Shown here piece after piece: positions 21,393 to 33,367 of a stretch of 64,000 nucleotides of DNA (positions within the stretch are counted from its first letter, which is position 1; each line of letters opens with the position of its first letter). The position numbers and the translations under genes were made by a program. Source of the DNA: Chytridium lagenaria (Eukaryota; Chytridiomycota; Chytridiomycetes; Chytridiales; Chytridiaceae); the NCBI GenBank assembly GCA_025449115.1, contig JAHLKC010000097.1, forward strand, positions 87,482 to 151,481. The letters run 5' to 3'. Below the pieces are notes generated by a model, which saw nothing but the letters and a program-made list of their open reading frames with translations, was not told the DNA's origin and searched no databases.

Positions 21393-23016
21393 ATGTTATC
21401 AGCTACTGTTCTTGTAGTGGCTGCTGCTGCACTGTGGATGCCATCATCTGCGGATGCTGCACTCAACCCACTGTCAAAGAGCTCTGGGAGCGGTCGTTAC
21501 CTTAGGCACATGAGTCCTGCTCTCACGGAGAACCAGATTAACGTCGTCAACAACTGTCCTTGGAGATGGCAAGTCAAGAGTGGAGACACTTGCGGATCTA
21601 TTGCAATTGCATTGGGAACGGTAAGCATTCCATCTCTTCGCTACAAATAGAATGTCTGGACTCTGATATCGTTTGTAATGCTCTTTTGAATGAATGTACA
21701 GGACACCAAGACAATCACGTCAAACAATGCTGGTCTTGACTGCAACCAACTAAAGAAAAATGACATTCTCTGCCTTTCAAAGACCCTCGATTCCCCCATC
21801 TCCAGCGCCTTTAACAGCATCACCGAAAACTCTCTCGGTGCCTCGGATAACGCAACCTTCACCTGCACTCAGAGCATCACCACCACTGGTCAAGCCTCTT
21901 GCAAGAACATTAAGGAATCCAACAATGTCTTCTCCATGGTCTATCTCATCAAGATCAACCCCACCCTTGAGTGCTTCCGCGGAAACGTCACTGCGGTACC
22001 GACATCTGCATTAAATCCACCTTGAACCCAGAAAATTACAGAGACCCTATCATTCCCCGTGGTTCCGTCCCTGTCCCCATCGCAGACTGCAACAAAACCG
22101 TCTCCATTCGTCTCGACTCCACCTGCGACCGTATTGCCGAGGACAACAACATCCGCACCCAAACCCTTTTCCTCCTCAACGCCAACCTCACCTGTACAAA
22201 GCTCACCGATAACATTGGTTCCGACGTTTGCGTCGGCAGCTCTGGAAGGTTTAACACCACCCCTCTTCCTACCTCCCGCCCCGGACCTACTGCCACCACT
22301 ACCGATGAAACCCTACTGCGACTTCCACCGACGAGACGTCACCAACCCCCTCCGAGTCCCCTTCGCCGTCCCCTTCACCGGAGCCAAGCCCTCCCCACCA
22401 CCTCCTCCTCCTCCTCCACCGCCCCCAAGTGAAGAGGACCGTTGTCTTGACATGCACAACACCCACCGCATGTGGATCTACAATGGAGATGGAAACCGAT
22501 ACGTCCATTGGGACGATGGACTCAAGTGGCAGGCTCAGGATATCGCCAACAACCTTGCAAACAACTACTGTACTCTGGACCATGGAACAGACAAGGAGAA
22601 AACCTTTACATGTCGAGTGGTGGCAATGAAGTTGATGACTGGTGTACCGCCGCTACGAGAGTTTGGATTAACGAGGGGTACCGCACTGGCGGGTACAACC
22701 ATGCTTCGCAACTTTCTTGGTCTTCAGTGAGGAGTATCGGTTGTGCAGTGTCTTACTCGAGCTCGTTCAGGTGTCGCGTTGTCGTCTGTAAGTTCAACTT
22801 TTCGTTTGGGAGCTTGTTGATCCGCATCATCATAGGCCTTTTTTTTAACCCGTATCTTTAATTTCAGGCCGATACGATCCTTGGGGTAACTTCCTTGGCG
22901 CTGGAGACTCCCCCAGTTTCCCGAAAACACTCTCTAATCATTTACGACCCCACTTTTCCCTTTTCTCTTTTCCGGGGCGCTACCCCACATCCCCACGGTT
23001 CTTTCCAATTGTATGA
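21393..23016 (+). CDS. Secreted LysM-CAP protein, paralogue 3 (frame interrupted)
   Basis: Exons are 21393-21620, 21702-22787 and 22868 to about 23016, with introns at the same positions and phases as in paralogue 1. The leader is MLSATVLVVAAAALWMPSSA. The region before LysM1 (GRYLRHMSPALTENQ) and LysM1 (WRWQVKSGDTCGSIAIALGT) are close to paralogue 1; two more LysM-like domains follow. A poly-proline linker precedes the CAP domain (MHNTHRMWIY, LDHG, WINE, NHASQLSW, IGCAVSY, CRYDPWGN). Apparent indels near 21995, 22300 and 22590 break the frame. The last exon runs past the usual end (paralogue 1 stops after YSPTF) to a stop at 23016, perhaps because of another indel. Its tail faces lipase 2, the same partner arrangement as paralogue 1 with lipase 1. 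Confidence 0.78.
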
Positions 23017-23966
23017 ATATCAGTTTTCGGTGAAATACCGGAGTATTTCACTTTTCTTTTTTCCCGTTCCCCTCATCTTTTTTTTATCGCTCCCTTTTCT
23101 CGTTTTTTTGTATCGGTCTCTTTTTCTTCTTTACGAGCCTTCGTTTTTTTTAAAAAAAAAAACACTTGTCTGACGAGTTTGGGGTTCGGCATTTCTTGCA
23201 TTGCTGGTGTGGATTAGAGATATAAGAGATCCATTTATTTTTTTTAAGCAAGCGGTTTTTTTTTGTTTTTCGAACTCTTTTTCTTTGACTCGTTTATGGT
23301 GTTAAACGAGATTTCGGTAAGTATGTCTATAAGCATTATTTTTTAAAAAGAAAGGTTAGGGTTAGGAGAAAAGAAAATCTTTAAGTCTTATCCTTATGCA
23401 CATAACATAATTGCACCATAGCTTCTGCCCACATCAATGCATCTCAATCTTAACAATATAAATAATGAGGAACTCCTACCTCCACCATCTCGTGTTACTA
23501 ACCATAGGGTGACGCCGACTATCCAACTTTCTATAGATAAGTCAGAGTATCTTTGAGACGGGGAAAAAAGAGTATGGAATAAAAGGCAGGAGGTCTTTTA
23601 CTTGAAGCTCAACGAGATAAAGCGGAATTACGGAAACACGAGACAACTACATTCTGGTCTTCAATGTTGAGGTCATTCCAGTAATTTTAGCGTAAGGCCT
23701 GCAAGCGTCAGCTCGAACAAGATGTCCGATCTACTATAACCTGATACCAGTGAGGTCGACAGGCGAGCTCATTTCGAACTCATGAAGGACCCGTCTCCTG
23801 TTAAACCCTTTCCAATGATATGTATCGTCAAATTATCAATTTTAACCTATAGCAGTATACAATTTTTTTAGGAACAATAAATACTGATATTTTAAATAAA
23901 AAAGTGTGAAAACAAGGAGCCTTCAGGACTCAATAATTTAAGCACCAACACGTCCACAATCCATCT
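23017..23966. other. Intergenic between convergent genes, no gene seen
   Basis: About 950 bp, rich in T and A runs (for example T8A11 near 23138-23162). It lies between the 3' ends of LysM-CAP 3 and lipase 2. Confidence 0.5.
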
Positions 23967-25027
23967 TTAAACCCTCTCCGTCAGAATCTCAAACGGCAAG
24001 TACTTGACTTCAACCGGCGCGATTCCATCCGCAACCATCCTACACGCCGTGTTCTGCGTGTTCCCAAAAAACGAGTTATGCGGCGCAATCCCCAACGCCG
24101 TCACATCAAACCTATTGTTACAGCTCGAGCTCTCATCCAACCCAGCCCTCACATCCATACACGACAACATCTGCTTCTTCTCCACATCCACAAACAACTC
24201 TCGACCAGCGTGACGGTATCCGAGCGTCGTGGGGGGCACCCGTGAGATCCGATCCGACGAGTGAGTGACACGGATCACGTCAAGGAGGCCAAGTTGGGTG
24301 TCGATGAGACGCGCGAATTCAAAGTTGCCGAGACGTGGACATCCCATTGTTGTCAAACGAACTTGTTGAGCGGGGATGCGCTTTGTTAATACGAGTTCGG
24401 CGACAGCTAGAGTGGAGATGGCGCAGCCGTAAGAATGTCGATGGCGTGGACTTGGAATCCTGGGTTCTTGTGATCAGATCTGTCATTGTTTTGATGATCT
24501 GTGGTTGGACGTTGTTGGATTCGTAGGCGTCTTGGAAACCTTGGTGGATTGAGACACTGGCTGGAGCGTTGGGGAGGTTGAGTTTTGTACGGGAAAGTTG
24601 ATCGCATCTATCCAGTTGGGTTGGACGACTGCACCTTGGAAGGAGAGGTAGATGTGCGACTGGGGATATCCACGGCGGCGTAACCTTGGGTTGCGTTGTT
24701 GGAGGAGAGGATGGGGGTGTAGTTTGTGAAGTTGGAGGCGGGACCGTTGCAGATGTTGCATTTGAAGGAGTTGGCGTCCAGAATCTCGGTACCTGAGGAA
24801 AGACAGAGTTAATCACTGATGCTTGATAAATATTATGGTGATGGATGCTTACTGCAGTATGAGAGCTGTGAGAGTTGTGCGAGCTGCCGCAACTGGCTGA
24901 CCTCGGTGTCGGTTAATACCGTCAACCCTGGGCTTCCCACCAAATTCGCAGTGCCGCCCCCCGGATAGGCATTGACGACGTGAGCTGAAAGTAGGGCAAT
25001 AGCCCGTGATGAGTGTGGTAGCAACAT
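23967..25027 (-). CDS. Secreted class 3 lipase, paralogue 2 (frame interrupted)
   Basis: Exon 1 is 25027-24853 (leader MLLPHSSRAIALLSAHVVNA, then TVLTDTEVSQLRQLAQLSQL). An intron at about 24794-24852 sits at the same codon as in lipase 1. Exon 2 reads CNICNGPASNFTNYTP, then shifts frame (near 24655), continues IYLSFQGAVVQPNWIDA and GFQDAYESNNVQ, shifts again near 24435 across the nucleophile elbow, and ends TTMGCPRLGNFEFARLID to a stop at 23967. The elbow reads as HSYGCAIS in one frame, with the preceding Gly restored only by one added base. The acid (SSDRISRVP) and His (APHNSFFGN) regions are present. Closest to lipase 1 (shared GFQDAYESN and GHSYG). Confidence 0.75.
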
Positions 25028-25082
25028 TGGAATTGTTTTTTTTAGGAGGGGATATTGTTAGATGATAGCAGTTACGTTCTCG

Positions 25083-25090
25083 TTTTTATA
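25083..25090 (-). promoter_or_regulatory. TATA box of lipase 2
   Basis: On the minus strand this reads TATAAAAA, about 56 bp upstream of the ATG at 25027. Confidence 0.45.
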
Positions 25091-25845
25091 GCAGGGGGGG
25101 GGTTTATAGCAAGCGTGACAATTCTACATGAAACAAAAAAAACAAAGGATTTAACATTAATTTCTACTTGAAACAAGGAGATTAAATAGCCACAGGGTTG
25201 GAGAGAATGTTCCGCAATCGTTTCAAGGAGTTTCCATGAGCTTCATATGTTTGCATCATCGTTGAAATCAATATTTTTTTTAGTCGGAGGCGGTTACGGT
25301 TTAAGCTTTTCGGCTGCAGATGCCTCGCTCCGAGAAGGTGTCTCAGAATATATTAGTGTAGCTGTCACTATACGCTTTGACAGAAAGGCGTCGACATATC
25401 TCGGCTTTATCAATAAATCTCCGATTTAAATACATCAATTTTTATTCATTTTTGCATGGCAGCCGCGGTATGACGCTTTGTTTATTTCTTTATTCAATTA
25501 GGGTTTTGCTGTTCACATACTTGAAACTGCGAAGAGATCACTTACACTACCATTTGACATGTTTGTTGTTGTTTGAGGATGATCAGAACTAGGGATATAC
25601 AGGCAATTTTCATCTATACTTGACGCAAATGCCATACTAAAACTCCGCAAGTATATAGGTCCTCTATCTAAGTCATAGGCGACTTATTGACTAAATGTTG
25701 CCCTGATATTGTAAGTTGTGCTGCCAAAGGCTTCTGGAAGAGTTGATTGCATGGACCCAATCACAAAACGTGTCCGTCACATATCATGTTAATTAAGCCC
25801 TCACATGCACCCAGCTACCTAAATATATTTGAAATTTCCTACAAC
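25091..25845. other. Intergenic between divergent genes
   Basis: About 750 bp with no supported gene. It separates lipase 2 (minus) from the Cys-rich secreted protein (plus). Confidence 0.5.
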
Positions 25846-26571
25846 ATGAAGCCCTTCACCGCCGCCTCCATCCTCCTCGCGCTCCTCGCCACCACCCACG
25901 CAACAAACACCACCGTCGGCAACCCCACCTATTGCACAAACTCCAAAGACATCATCTGCCCCCATCTCTGCAGCCGCACCATCATCCGATGCACAGGCCC
26001 CGAATCCGGATACGTCGATACCATCCCCGACCCAAACCTCGTTTGCATCCCATCCTGTGATGGCTCTGATTCCATTGGATTCTGGTATCAATGCCAACCC
26101 CCTGTTCAAGAACAACCCATTCAGAGGTGTACGGCTGCCTCTGAAGTTGTGTGTCCCGAGGAATGCGGAAAGACGTTGATCAGATGTACGGGGATGGGGA
26201 AAGGTCAGATGCTTGATGTTGATCAAGGGCTCGTCTGTACAAACAACAACCCGCCGTATTTCCTTGTGTCGGAAGCGACGTGTAAATTAAGTCCACCTGT
26301 TATTGGTGGAGGTGGAAGCAATGGTTTGCCTCTGGCGAAAAGCTCTTCAACGAGTACTTCCACGTTAACAGCTACAGCGGCTGGAGCTGATGCGGCGAAA
26401 ACGGCAGAGGCGTCAAAGTCGTCACGTGGAGGAATGAGTGCGGTACCGAGTATCTTCACTGATGTTGTCGCGTTGATGGTGGCCCATTATTTTGCTTCAG
26501 ATCATAATCTAAGAATGGGATTGATGTGTACCCCATTCAATATTACATTTATAGCAGAATACCAATTATAA
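25846..26571 (+). CDS. Secreted Cys-rich protein with two internal repeats
   Basis: The start at 25846 gives 241 residues with the leader MKPFTAASILLALLATTHA; the open frame before it (from 25747) does not look like a leader. The mature part has two related units: SKDIICPHLCSRTIIRCTG and SEVVCPEECGKTLIRCTG. Each is followed by an (L)VC motif and has about six cysteines, pointing to two small disulphide-linked domains. A Ser/Thr/Ala-rich segment follows. The C-terminus is not strongly hydrophobic throughout (DVVALMVAHYFAS), so a GPI anchor is possible only if the end is shifted by an indel. The family is not recognised; an effector-like or wall role is speculative. Confidence 0.6.
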   Translation: MKPFTAASILLALLATTHATNTTVGNPTYCTNSKDIICPHLCSRTIIRCTGPESGYVDTIPDPNLVCIPSCDGSDSIGFWYQCQPPVQEQPIQRCTAASEVVCPEECGKTLIRCTGMGKGQMLDVDQGLVCTNNNPPYFLVSEATCKLSPPVIGGGGSNGLPLAKSSSTSTSTLTATAAGADAAKTAEASKSSRGGMSAVPSIFTDVVALMVAHYFASDHNLRMGLMCTPFNITFIAEYQL

Positions 26572-26759
26572 AGACACATTATTATCGTTAATTTTTTTTT
26601 TGGATATATGTTGAGGACTGGAGGAGGCTTTTTAGACCACTGACTCGGAAAAGGCCAAACTCGGTACAAGGGCCTAATATATTTTTGTTTCCTTCAAAAA
26701 GGGAATATTGGATAATTTTAATAAACATGAGGCCAATTCCATCAAATTAATAGATTGAG

Positions 26760-27982
26760 TTAAGGTCTACTCGCCAACACCTCAAACGGTAAAAATCCAA
26801 CTGAAGACGGAGTGCTTCAATGACGACTATAAGAAGGCAATGAAGCAAGGAGTCGGTGAAAACCAGAATATATTTGTTGTTGTGTCGTACAAGATAGTTG
26901 TCCAGCATTTGAAGGAGATGTCGGGGGAGTGACATAACCGAGATCCCGCGACACCAACATTAATAGGTTTCAATGGATTCACCACAGCACAAGACGAGTC
27001 TTGCGTATGATCATAATAACTGTTATGCGGATTAACACCCAACTTTGTCACCTCAAGGCCATTTGAACAACTCGGACTCTCATCCAACCCCTTTTTCACA
27101 TCCGCACACCTCAACACACGTTTCCCAACGACATCAATCCAGAATTCAGTCCCTCCATGACGGAACCCAAGCGGTGTAGTCGGGAACCTCGCTACAACAT
27201 CAGAAGAATGAATCACACGTCGAGCGTTGCCCAGCGTGTCGACTAAACGCGCAAAATCGTAGTTTCCGATACGAGGTGACCCGAAAGACGTGATAAAGAT
27301 TTTAGAGGGACTGATGAGGTTTGGAGAGGTTTCAAGAAGATCTAACACGCTCAATGTTGCGATCGCTGAACCCAGGGAATGTCCTATGGCGTGGAGATTA
27401 TATCCCTTGAATTGCGTTAATGTGGTTCGAAGTGCGTTCTGCACAATCGGTCTAACGTCATCCGCAGTGTAGGCGTTTTGGAATCCACTGTGAACGTAAG
27501 CGTTTTCGTTGAGAGACCCGCCGTATTGAAGCTTTGACCGGGGAACGTTGAGGGACACCAGAAGGGTAGAAGGGTTCGTCGTGCCTTGAAATGCGAGGTA
27601 GATGGTTTTCTTTGGGACGTCGACGGCAAGGTAACCTTGAGTTTGGAGGTTTTTCGAAATAATGGGTGTGAAGAGAGTAAAGTCCTTTGCAGCACCGAGG
27701 CATATGTTGCAGTTTAAGGTGGAAAGGTTGGGACGGTTGGCTTTGTTATAGGCGTGTTAACAAATTGCGTAAACTCATGATTAAATCAAAAAGCATGCAC
27801 TTACCACAATAGGCTAATTGAGACAACTGTGCAAGGTCTCTTAATTCTGAAACTTCTGCATCGGAGACTACTGTGATTCCTGCATTTGGAGCTGGTGATG
27901 TCGCTCCTCCTGGCAACGCAACGCCATGCACGCAACTTACGAATGCCACCGCCAGCAGTAGCAAAAACGACTTTCCGTGCAT
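26760..27982 (-). CDS. Secreted class 3 lipase, paralogue 3
   Basis: Exon 1 is 27982-27805 (leader MHGKSFLLLLAVAFVSCVHG) and exon 2 is 27740-26955. Probable exon 3 is 26800-26760, after a candidate 154-bp intron that starts GTGTCG and ends CTTCAG. With this intron the product is 334 residues and ends VGFLPFEVLASRP, matching VGFLRFELITFRP of lipase 1. Without it the frame runs into unrelated sequence and stops at 26827. Catalytic features: nucleophile elbow GHSLGSA, acid region HSSDVVARFP, and His in NPHNSYYDHT. The conserved CNIC pair is present. No frameshift is needed. It is more diverged from lipases 1 and 2 than they are from each other (GHSLG in place of GHSYG). Confidence 0.8.
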
Positions 27983-29970
27983 TTCAAGGATAGGTGTATG
28001 AGGTAAAGTGTATGAATATGGTGGGAGAAACGTTGATGGTCCTTTTAAAAGGGTTGATGCATAGCGTCTTAGTAATCACGCATTGCGCGATGGGATGAAT
28101 TGCGCAATTTGGTGGCACAAAGGACGTCTTCCCTGGCATCACGCGAGCTTGATTCCTCGTTGCTGGGCTGCAGCCGTTGAGAACTGAGGCAAGTTTCAAG
28201 CAGCCCGGCTTCCTCCACGGCATATTTATTGAAAATAATAAAGTTACTTGTTGCCCTGAGACCAGCTGTTCGTTGATGGTATCTTTCTCCTAGCAGGATA
28301 TATAGTTTAACCAAACAGGCCATTAGTTGGCTCGACTTTGCTGCTTTCAAGTGTTTTTGGGGCCGCGTATTGTAATTTTCACGTCGCTGCGATCATAGCA
28401 GCGGGCTACAAGTGATTGATTGTAGATGATATGTAGAGGAGAGTATGTAATACCTAATGACCGTGGTTAGTGGTGGGAACATTAGTTTTGCGAAGGTTTT
28501 TGTTATAAGAAAAACTATTAAAACTGAAGTCATATAAACTATTATAAGCTGGAAATGTATCACTACCACGGCCCGTTATTTATAATCAAACCTTTTCAAA
28601 GGTATGGCCATGAGGTGAATTATTGTGTAGGACGGGGAGTAGTTCGCAAGGAAGGAGTTTACGTGTTTGGTTGGAATGATCCTGGAATCCTATCATCAAA
28701 AATGGCTTCAAGAGTAAAACAAACCACGATAGGCGTAGCGGCGATGCATTTTTTTTATGGGATGCCTTGGATATTTCATACTTCACCTTTCGTTGCCACT
28801 TTGACCGTGTAATTACCCAGTTATTACTTTACTCATTCCTAAAAATACTTTTTTCGCCCAGGCTTGTAGGTACCAGTTTCTTTTGTTTAATAAAGTTCCA
28901 GTTTACATTTATATTGTGATTTTTAGTCCGTTGATCGACATTCACTCCAATAAAGCAGCACTGTCTGCTCGACCATCCTTGAACTACCATTAAAATCTGA
29001 GACGGCTCCTTTAAAAAACAGTCTCAGTCAGTTTGTCTCTGTCATCATTCTCTCGCCACCCATGGACGCAGTCAAATGTGTCGTGGACATAACTCCAAGT
29101 TTTTTTCCTGCAGATGTTTTCCCTCATTAGTCATGGTCCCAGTGAGAATGTCTTTAAAGATTTCCTCTTTTGGTAAAAATCATTTATATTAATTTTGGAG
29201 GGTGGTTTGTGAGCCAATCAAAAGTGGGCCAAGTATTCATTAATTATTGCGGAGTGAGGCGGTGTTGCGGTGAAAGGAGACGGCCATGCCCATCAATCAA
29301 TCAATCAATCAATCAGCCATCCCGGATCCCAATGTCATGAAGGGGTTTGCAAAAAAACATGCAAAGGCATTATTTCTGAAGAGGACCAGTGATGTGAACC
29401 AGTTACCCAGAGGTTGCTGAACAATGGTGGGGTTAGATGCCTGAACCTTTAACATATTTAGGTAACAGGAAAAGGTTCTGCAGGAAGAGGACAAGGATAT
29501 GACTTACTCGTGAGACTGCGTTCATCACTGCTACCTCCCTTTTAATGACAGGGATGCTGGGTCAGATTCATTTTCCGCGTACCGCAAGGATTTATCCGCT
29601 GAGCCATTTGAATGTCACACATGTATAACACTCATTAATTAACTTTATTAAAAAAGGTAAAGACTTGACATTTCAAGGAGGAGACAAGGAGGAAAACGAA
29701 CCAGTCTGTGATCCAGTCTGATTTTCTTCTTTTATTTAATTTAAAGGGAACAGTTCGCGAGCATCGAAATGTACCAGGCACAGGCCAAGGACTATGAAAT
29801 CCTTCCCTTTCTATTTATTTATATCCCGCATCATCCAGGCATTCTATTCCCCGTGCTGGCCTGCCCATTTTCCCTCCATCGGTATTTTTTATAAACAAGC
29901 CTAGCTCATTACACAACATCTTACACCTCGCGAAAGACGAGGACGAGTAACAAACAATTTCTTCAACATC
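27983..29970. other. Intergenic, no supported gene
   Basis: About 2 kb. Includes an (ATCA)n microsatellite at 29292-29314. The 85-codon plus-strand frame at 28555 and the minus-strand frames around 28069-28350 lack domains and were not called. Confidence 0.4.
29292..29314. repeat. ATCA microsatellite
   Basis: Nearly six uninterrupted copies of the tetranucleotide ATCA. Confidence 0.9.
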
Positions 29971-31540
29971 ATGCACACGCATAACCATTCATATCAGCAG
30001 CCTTACGTCAATCCTCAGCAGCAGCTCTTTCAACAACAGCAACAGAAACTGCCTTTAACCACCTCTACAACACCTCAAGACAATCATCCTCACACGCCGT
30101 CAACAACAATGTCGTCGTTCCCTTCCCAACATCAGCCACAGCAGTATCATCCTCCATATCATAATCAGCGTCCACCATCGCAATCTTACCAACATCATCA
30201 TCATCCACATCCACAACAGCATCACCCTGCCTACACCTTACCACCACCTTCTCCATCCATCATGGATCCCTTTGCCAAACTTGCACCGACAACATCTTCC
30301 TTCTCCCTTTCCGACATTTTCCACAACCCAACAACCCCAGGCTCGTCAATGTACGGTCACCCATCCACTTCTCAACTTCTCCCAACATTTAACGGCCCTC
30401 ACACCCTCCACACCCCACCTAACCCCGGACCATCCTCCTCATACTCTCCTCCCTTCATCTCCCAAACCATCCCCCTCCCAACGTTCCCACCCACCTCCCC
30501 TCCTTCCTCTCCGACATTCCCCACCCTTCCTCCCAATCCTCCCCATCCTTCCCTCCCCCAGTCCCCCCACACCCTCCCATCATCCACCGCTGCGCCTGGG
30601 TCCTCCATCCAGCGCCACCCGGTCCAACCCCCTCCCTAGCCGATGTCAACGCCGGCGCCAAAGTCAGCATCTGCAACGCGGTCCTCCTCTCCGCCGTTGA
30701 CCTCTACGATCATATCGTTCAGTCACATGTGCGTCGCAAAGTCGTCGGAAGAGGTGGACCATCGGATTTGTATTGTAGGTGGTTGGGGTGTCGACATGGA
30801 CCGAAAGCGTTTAGTAAACGGAATCATATCATCTCGCATTGTAGAAGTCATGTTGAGATGTGGCGAATGGATGTAAGGAATGTGGGAGGGCGTTCAAGTG
30901 GTGAGCTAATTTTTACTTGTTTTTCGTTGTCCAAAGCATTTCTTTTGTTTTGCAACATCCTCTTATTATTCTATTCCAGGCCACACGACCTTAAAAAACA
31001 CGGCGACAAGACTGGCCACAAAACAGGTCAAAAACGCTCATCCCCCAACATCATCTCCCTCATGGATGTCAACGGGAATCTCCCAAGCAGTGGCAGCACT
31101 TCCTCCACAACCTCCCCAGATCCACCCCAACACTCCCCACCCATCGATCGCCCACATAGCAGAACTGCGAGAACAGTTTCCGATCCTTACCCTGCTCCTA
31201 TCGCAAGACGTCAGCATGATACCATGTACACAGCGTTGCAGCAGGTAATTCTACCCCATCTCATCATCATTTTTCTCACATTGTTTGTATTTTATACTAG
31301 GCTATTCCGCAACCTTTCGAATCGAATGCATTTCCATCAACATCGACTCAGTATAACCCTCCTCCAACTTCACACACGCTCACATCTAGCTTTTTTTCGA
31401 CCGCACCCACACATTCTTCACAGACTTTCTTGCCTTACACATCCACTTTACAACTTTCAGCACCTGCCCAGACATCCGTGGCAGAACCGGTACATGCCGA
31501 ATATCATTCTGTGCTGGGGACGAGTGAAAAGAGAAGTTAA
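29971..31540 (+). CDS. C2H2 zinc-finger transcription factor, PacC/Rim101-like
   Basis: Exons are 29971-30900, 30980-31244 and 31301-31540 (introns of 79 and 56 bp). The N-terminal 200 residues are rich in Gln, His, Pro and Ser, typical of a transcription activation region. Around 30590 the frame shifts, and three finger-like units follow: CNAVLLSAVDLYDHIVQSH; CRWLGCRHG then FSKRNHIISHCRSHV; and, after another apparent indel near 30870, CKECGRAFKWPHDLKKH across the first splice junction. Order, spacing and the KRNHIISH and FK.P.DLKKH motifs match the three fingers of PacC/Rim101, the fungal ambient-pH regulator. In finger 3 the usual Arg before Pro reads Trp, and finger 1 has an atypically long Cys spacing. 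The C-terminal part is Ser/Pro-rich. Target genes cannot be told from sequence. Confidence 0.68.
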
Positions 31541-33367
31541 AAAAGATGTTTGTGGTTTTTCGATCGTGTAAATATATTTTCAAATATATATATCTAATCG
31601 TATCCTTTACAAATATTACTATTTTCACTCGCTTCGTCTTCATAAATCACGCTGCTTTCAAGCCCATACACAACCTCTTTGACTATTCACACGGTATACT
31701 CCAGCTTTAATTCCAGATAGTAAATAAAGTAGGAAGACCTTCGTATGAAGTATGATCTTACATGAACTCGTTGACAGACAGAAATAAAGGTTTCGGCGTA
31801 TTTTCCTCTACTCTTCATATCATTTTTGGCTACATATTTTATATAACCATACATCCTTACCTTCAAAGTTGTTCAATAAGGTATATTGCCATTTCGGTAT
31901 ATTGCCCGCATTTGTCGTCCAATATGTACATTCGCTCCCTTCAGTGCATGTGGGTACTCTGATAATATACCGAGTGTGGGATCTTGTCTTCTGCGAAGGT
32001 TGTGAGGGCCTTATCCGTCAAACCACGTGGGCCTTAGAAGTGGAACGTCGCAGGAGACAGTTTTCATGGTTTGTATAGTACCCACCGTGCATTGTATATT
32101 TGCGAGTATTAGTTTCGCAATGGGTCTCCGGGGGATCTATCTGAGAACGTCCGTGCGAAGATGCGTAAGGAGAAGGATTAGATTTTCGGTGCCCTTCATC
32201 TACTTCCCACTTTGCTGAGATTGATCAGGAAAAGAAGTGAATACCTTTTTTGTGATGAATGAGCTTTGTTTTGGTGGCTGCTTTTTGTGCGGTTTTTGCG
32301 ACTTTATTCTCGCCAGGCGATATTCTTTTATCCATTATTTTTTTTGAGGATTTTGTTTATTATCTTCTGCTGTTTGTATGCTCACTTTTACCTATTGAAA
32401 TATCTTGATTCAGGACACTAGGAATGTATCGTGCATCATGTCATTATCTTTTGGCCAAAACTGCTGATGTATGAACCTTCACTCTTCTTTCTTATTATAT
32501 GGCAGACTATGATTTCTCCATAATAATTAGTAGCTGTCGTCGCTGTAGATTAAATTGTTTTAAGAGAGTCGCCCCATAAACGGCGGTCAAGTTAACGAAT
32601 TCAACGAGGATTTAGAGCTAACCAAAATCCGATGACGCCCGGTGTGTTTTTTTCAACGCCGTACAGGTTTTATAAAAATGTCAATGATATGACGTTTTGG
32701 CGCATTAATGAACAGCCTCATTCCTCTTTTGGTAACCCTTTCATGAAAAAGGCTAGAAGTAATTATGTAAAAAATTCCCGATGCCATATGACGTAGAGCA
32801 TCAGGGTTTTATTCTTGAACGTGGCTCTTCTGTCGCCCTTTTTCCTTAGGGTTGAACGGCTAGGCGCAGCAGAGGGCCCTAATGTGTAGTGTCGTACAGG
32901 CATATTTGACAGCGTCTCCTTTTTTTGGTGGGCCGTCTTTGACGGTGGTCCTTTGCTGGCCTTCAACCCTTTCAACCAGCCAAACCACACAAGACGCCGG
33001 TGAAAAAAAAAGGGCGTAAGGTTCACAGAAAGCACTGTTTCAGACCCTTAAATGAAAAGGCGTCAAAAAACAAAAACAAAAAGAAAACCCCGAATAAGGA
33101 TTTTAGGCGTACAAGTGAGCTTTTTATCGACAAAGTCTGTTAAGGATAACCAAGTTATTAGGCGCTGGTTGTGGACTTGAGGTAAAAAAATGACTTCTTT
33201 ACTGTTCGATCCAAGAAAACCCTTCTGCGGCAAACTTACCAACTATTTCCCGTATCTTGAGGGTTGTCGTTGTCATCGTCGTGTATAAAAACCCCATAAC
33301 AGTTCCCCACATTTCATCCTCACTACAACTCACTCACCTTCTTCAACAACCACCTCTTCAATCAAAA
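31541..33367. other. Intergenic, no supported gene
   Basis: About 1.8 kb. Short frames only, including a 90-codon minus-strand frame at 32763-33035 with no recognisable domain. The right end holds the Kazal gene promoter. Confidence 0.4.
33284..33290 (+). promoter_or_regulatory. TATA box of the Kazal inhibitor gene
   Basis: TATAAAA lies 84 bp upstream of the ATG at 33368. Confidence 0.5.

Noticed and set aside
28555..28812. 85-codon plus-strand frame
   Set aside because: Short, no recognisable domain, and no sign of conservation within the window.
32763..33035. 90-codon minus-strand frame
   Set aside because: Basic, low-quality composition, overlapping likely promoter DNA of the Kazal gene; no domain.
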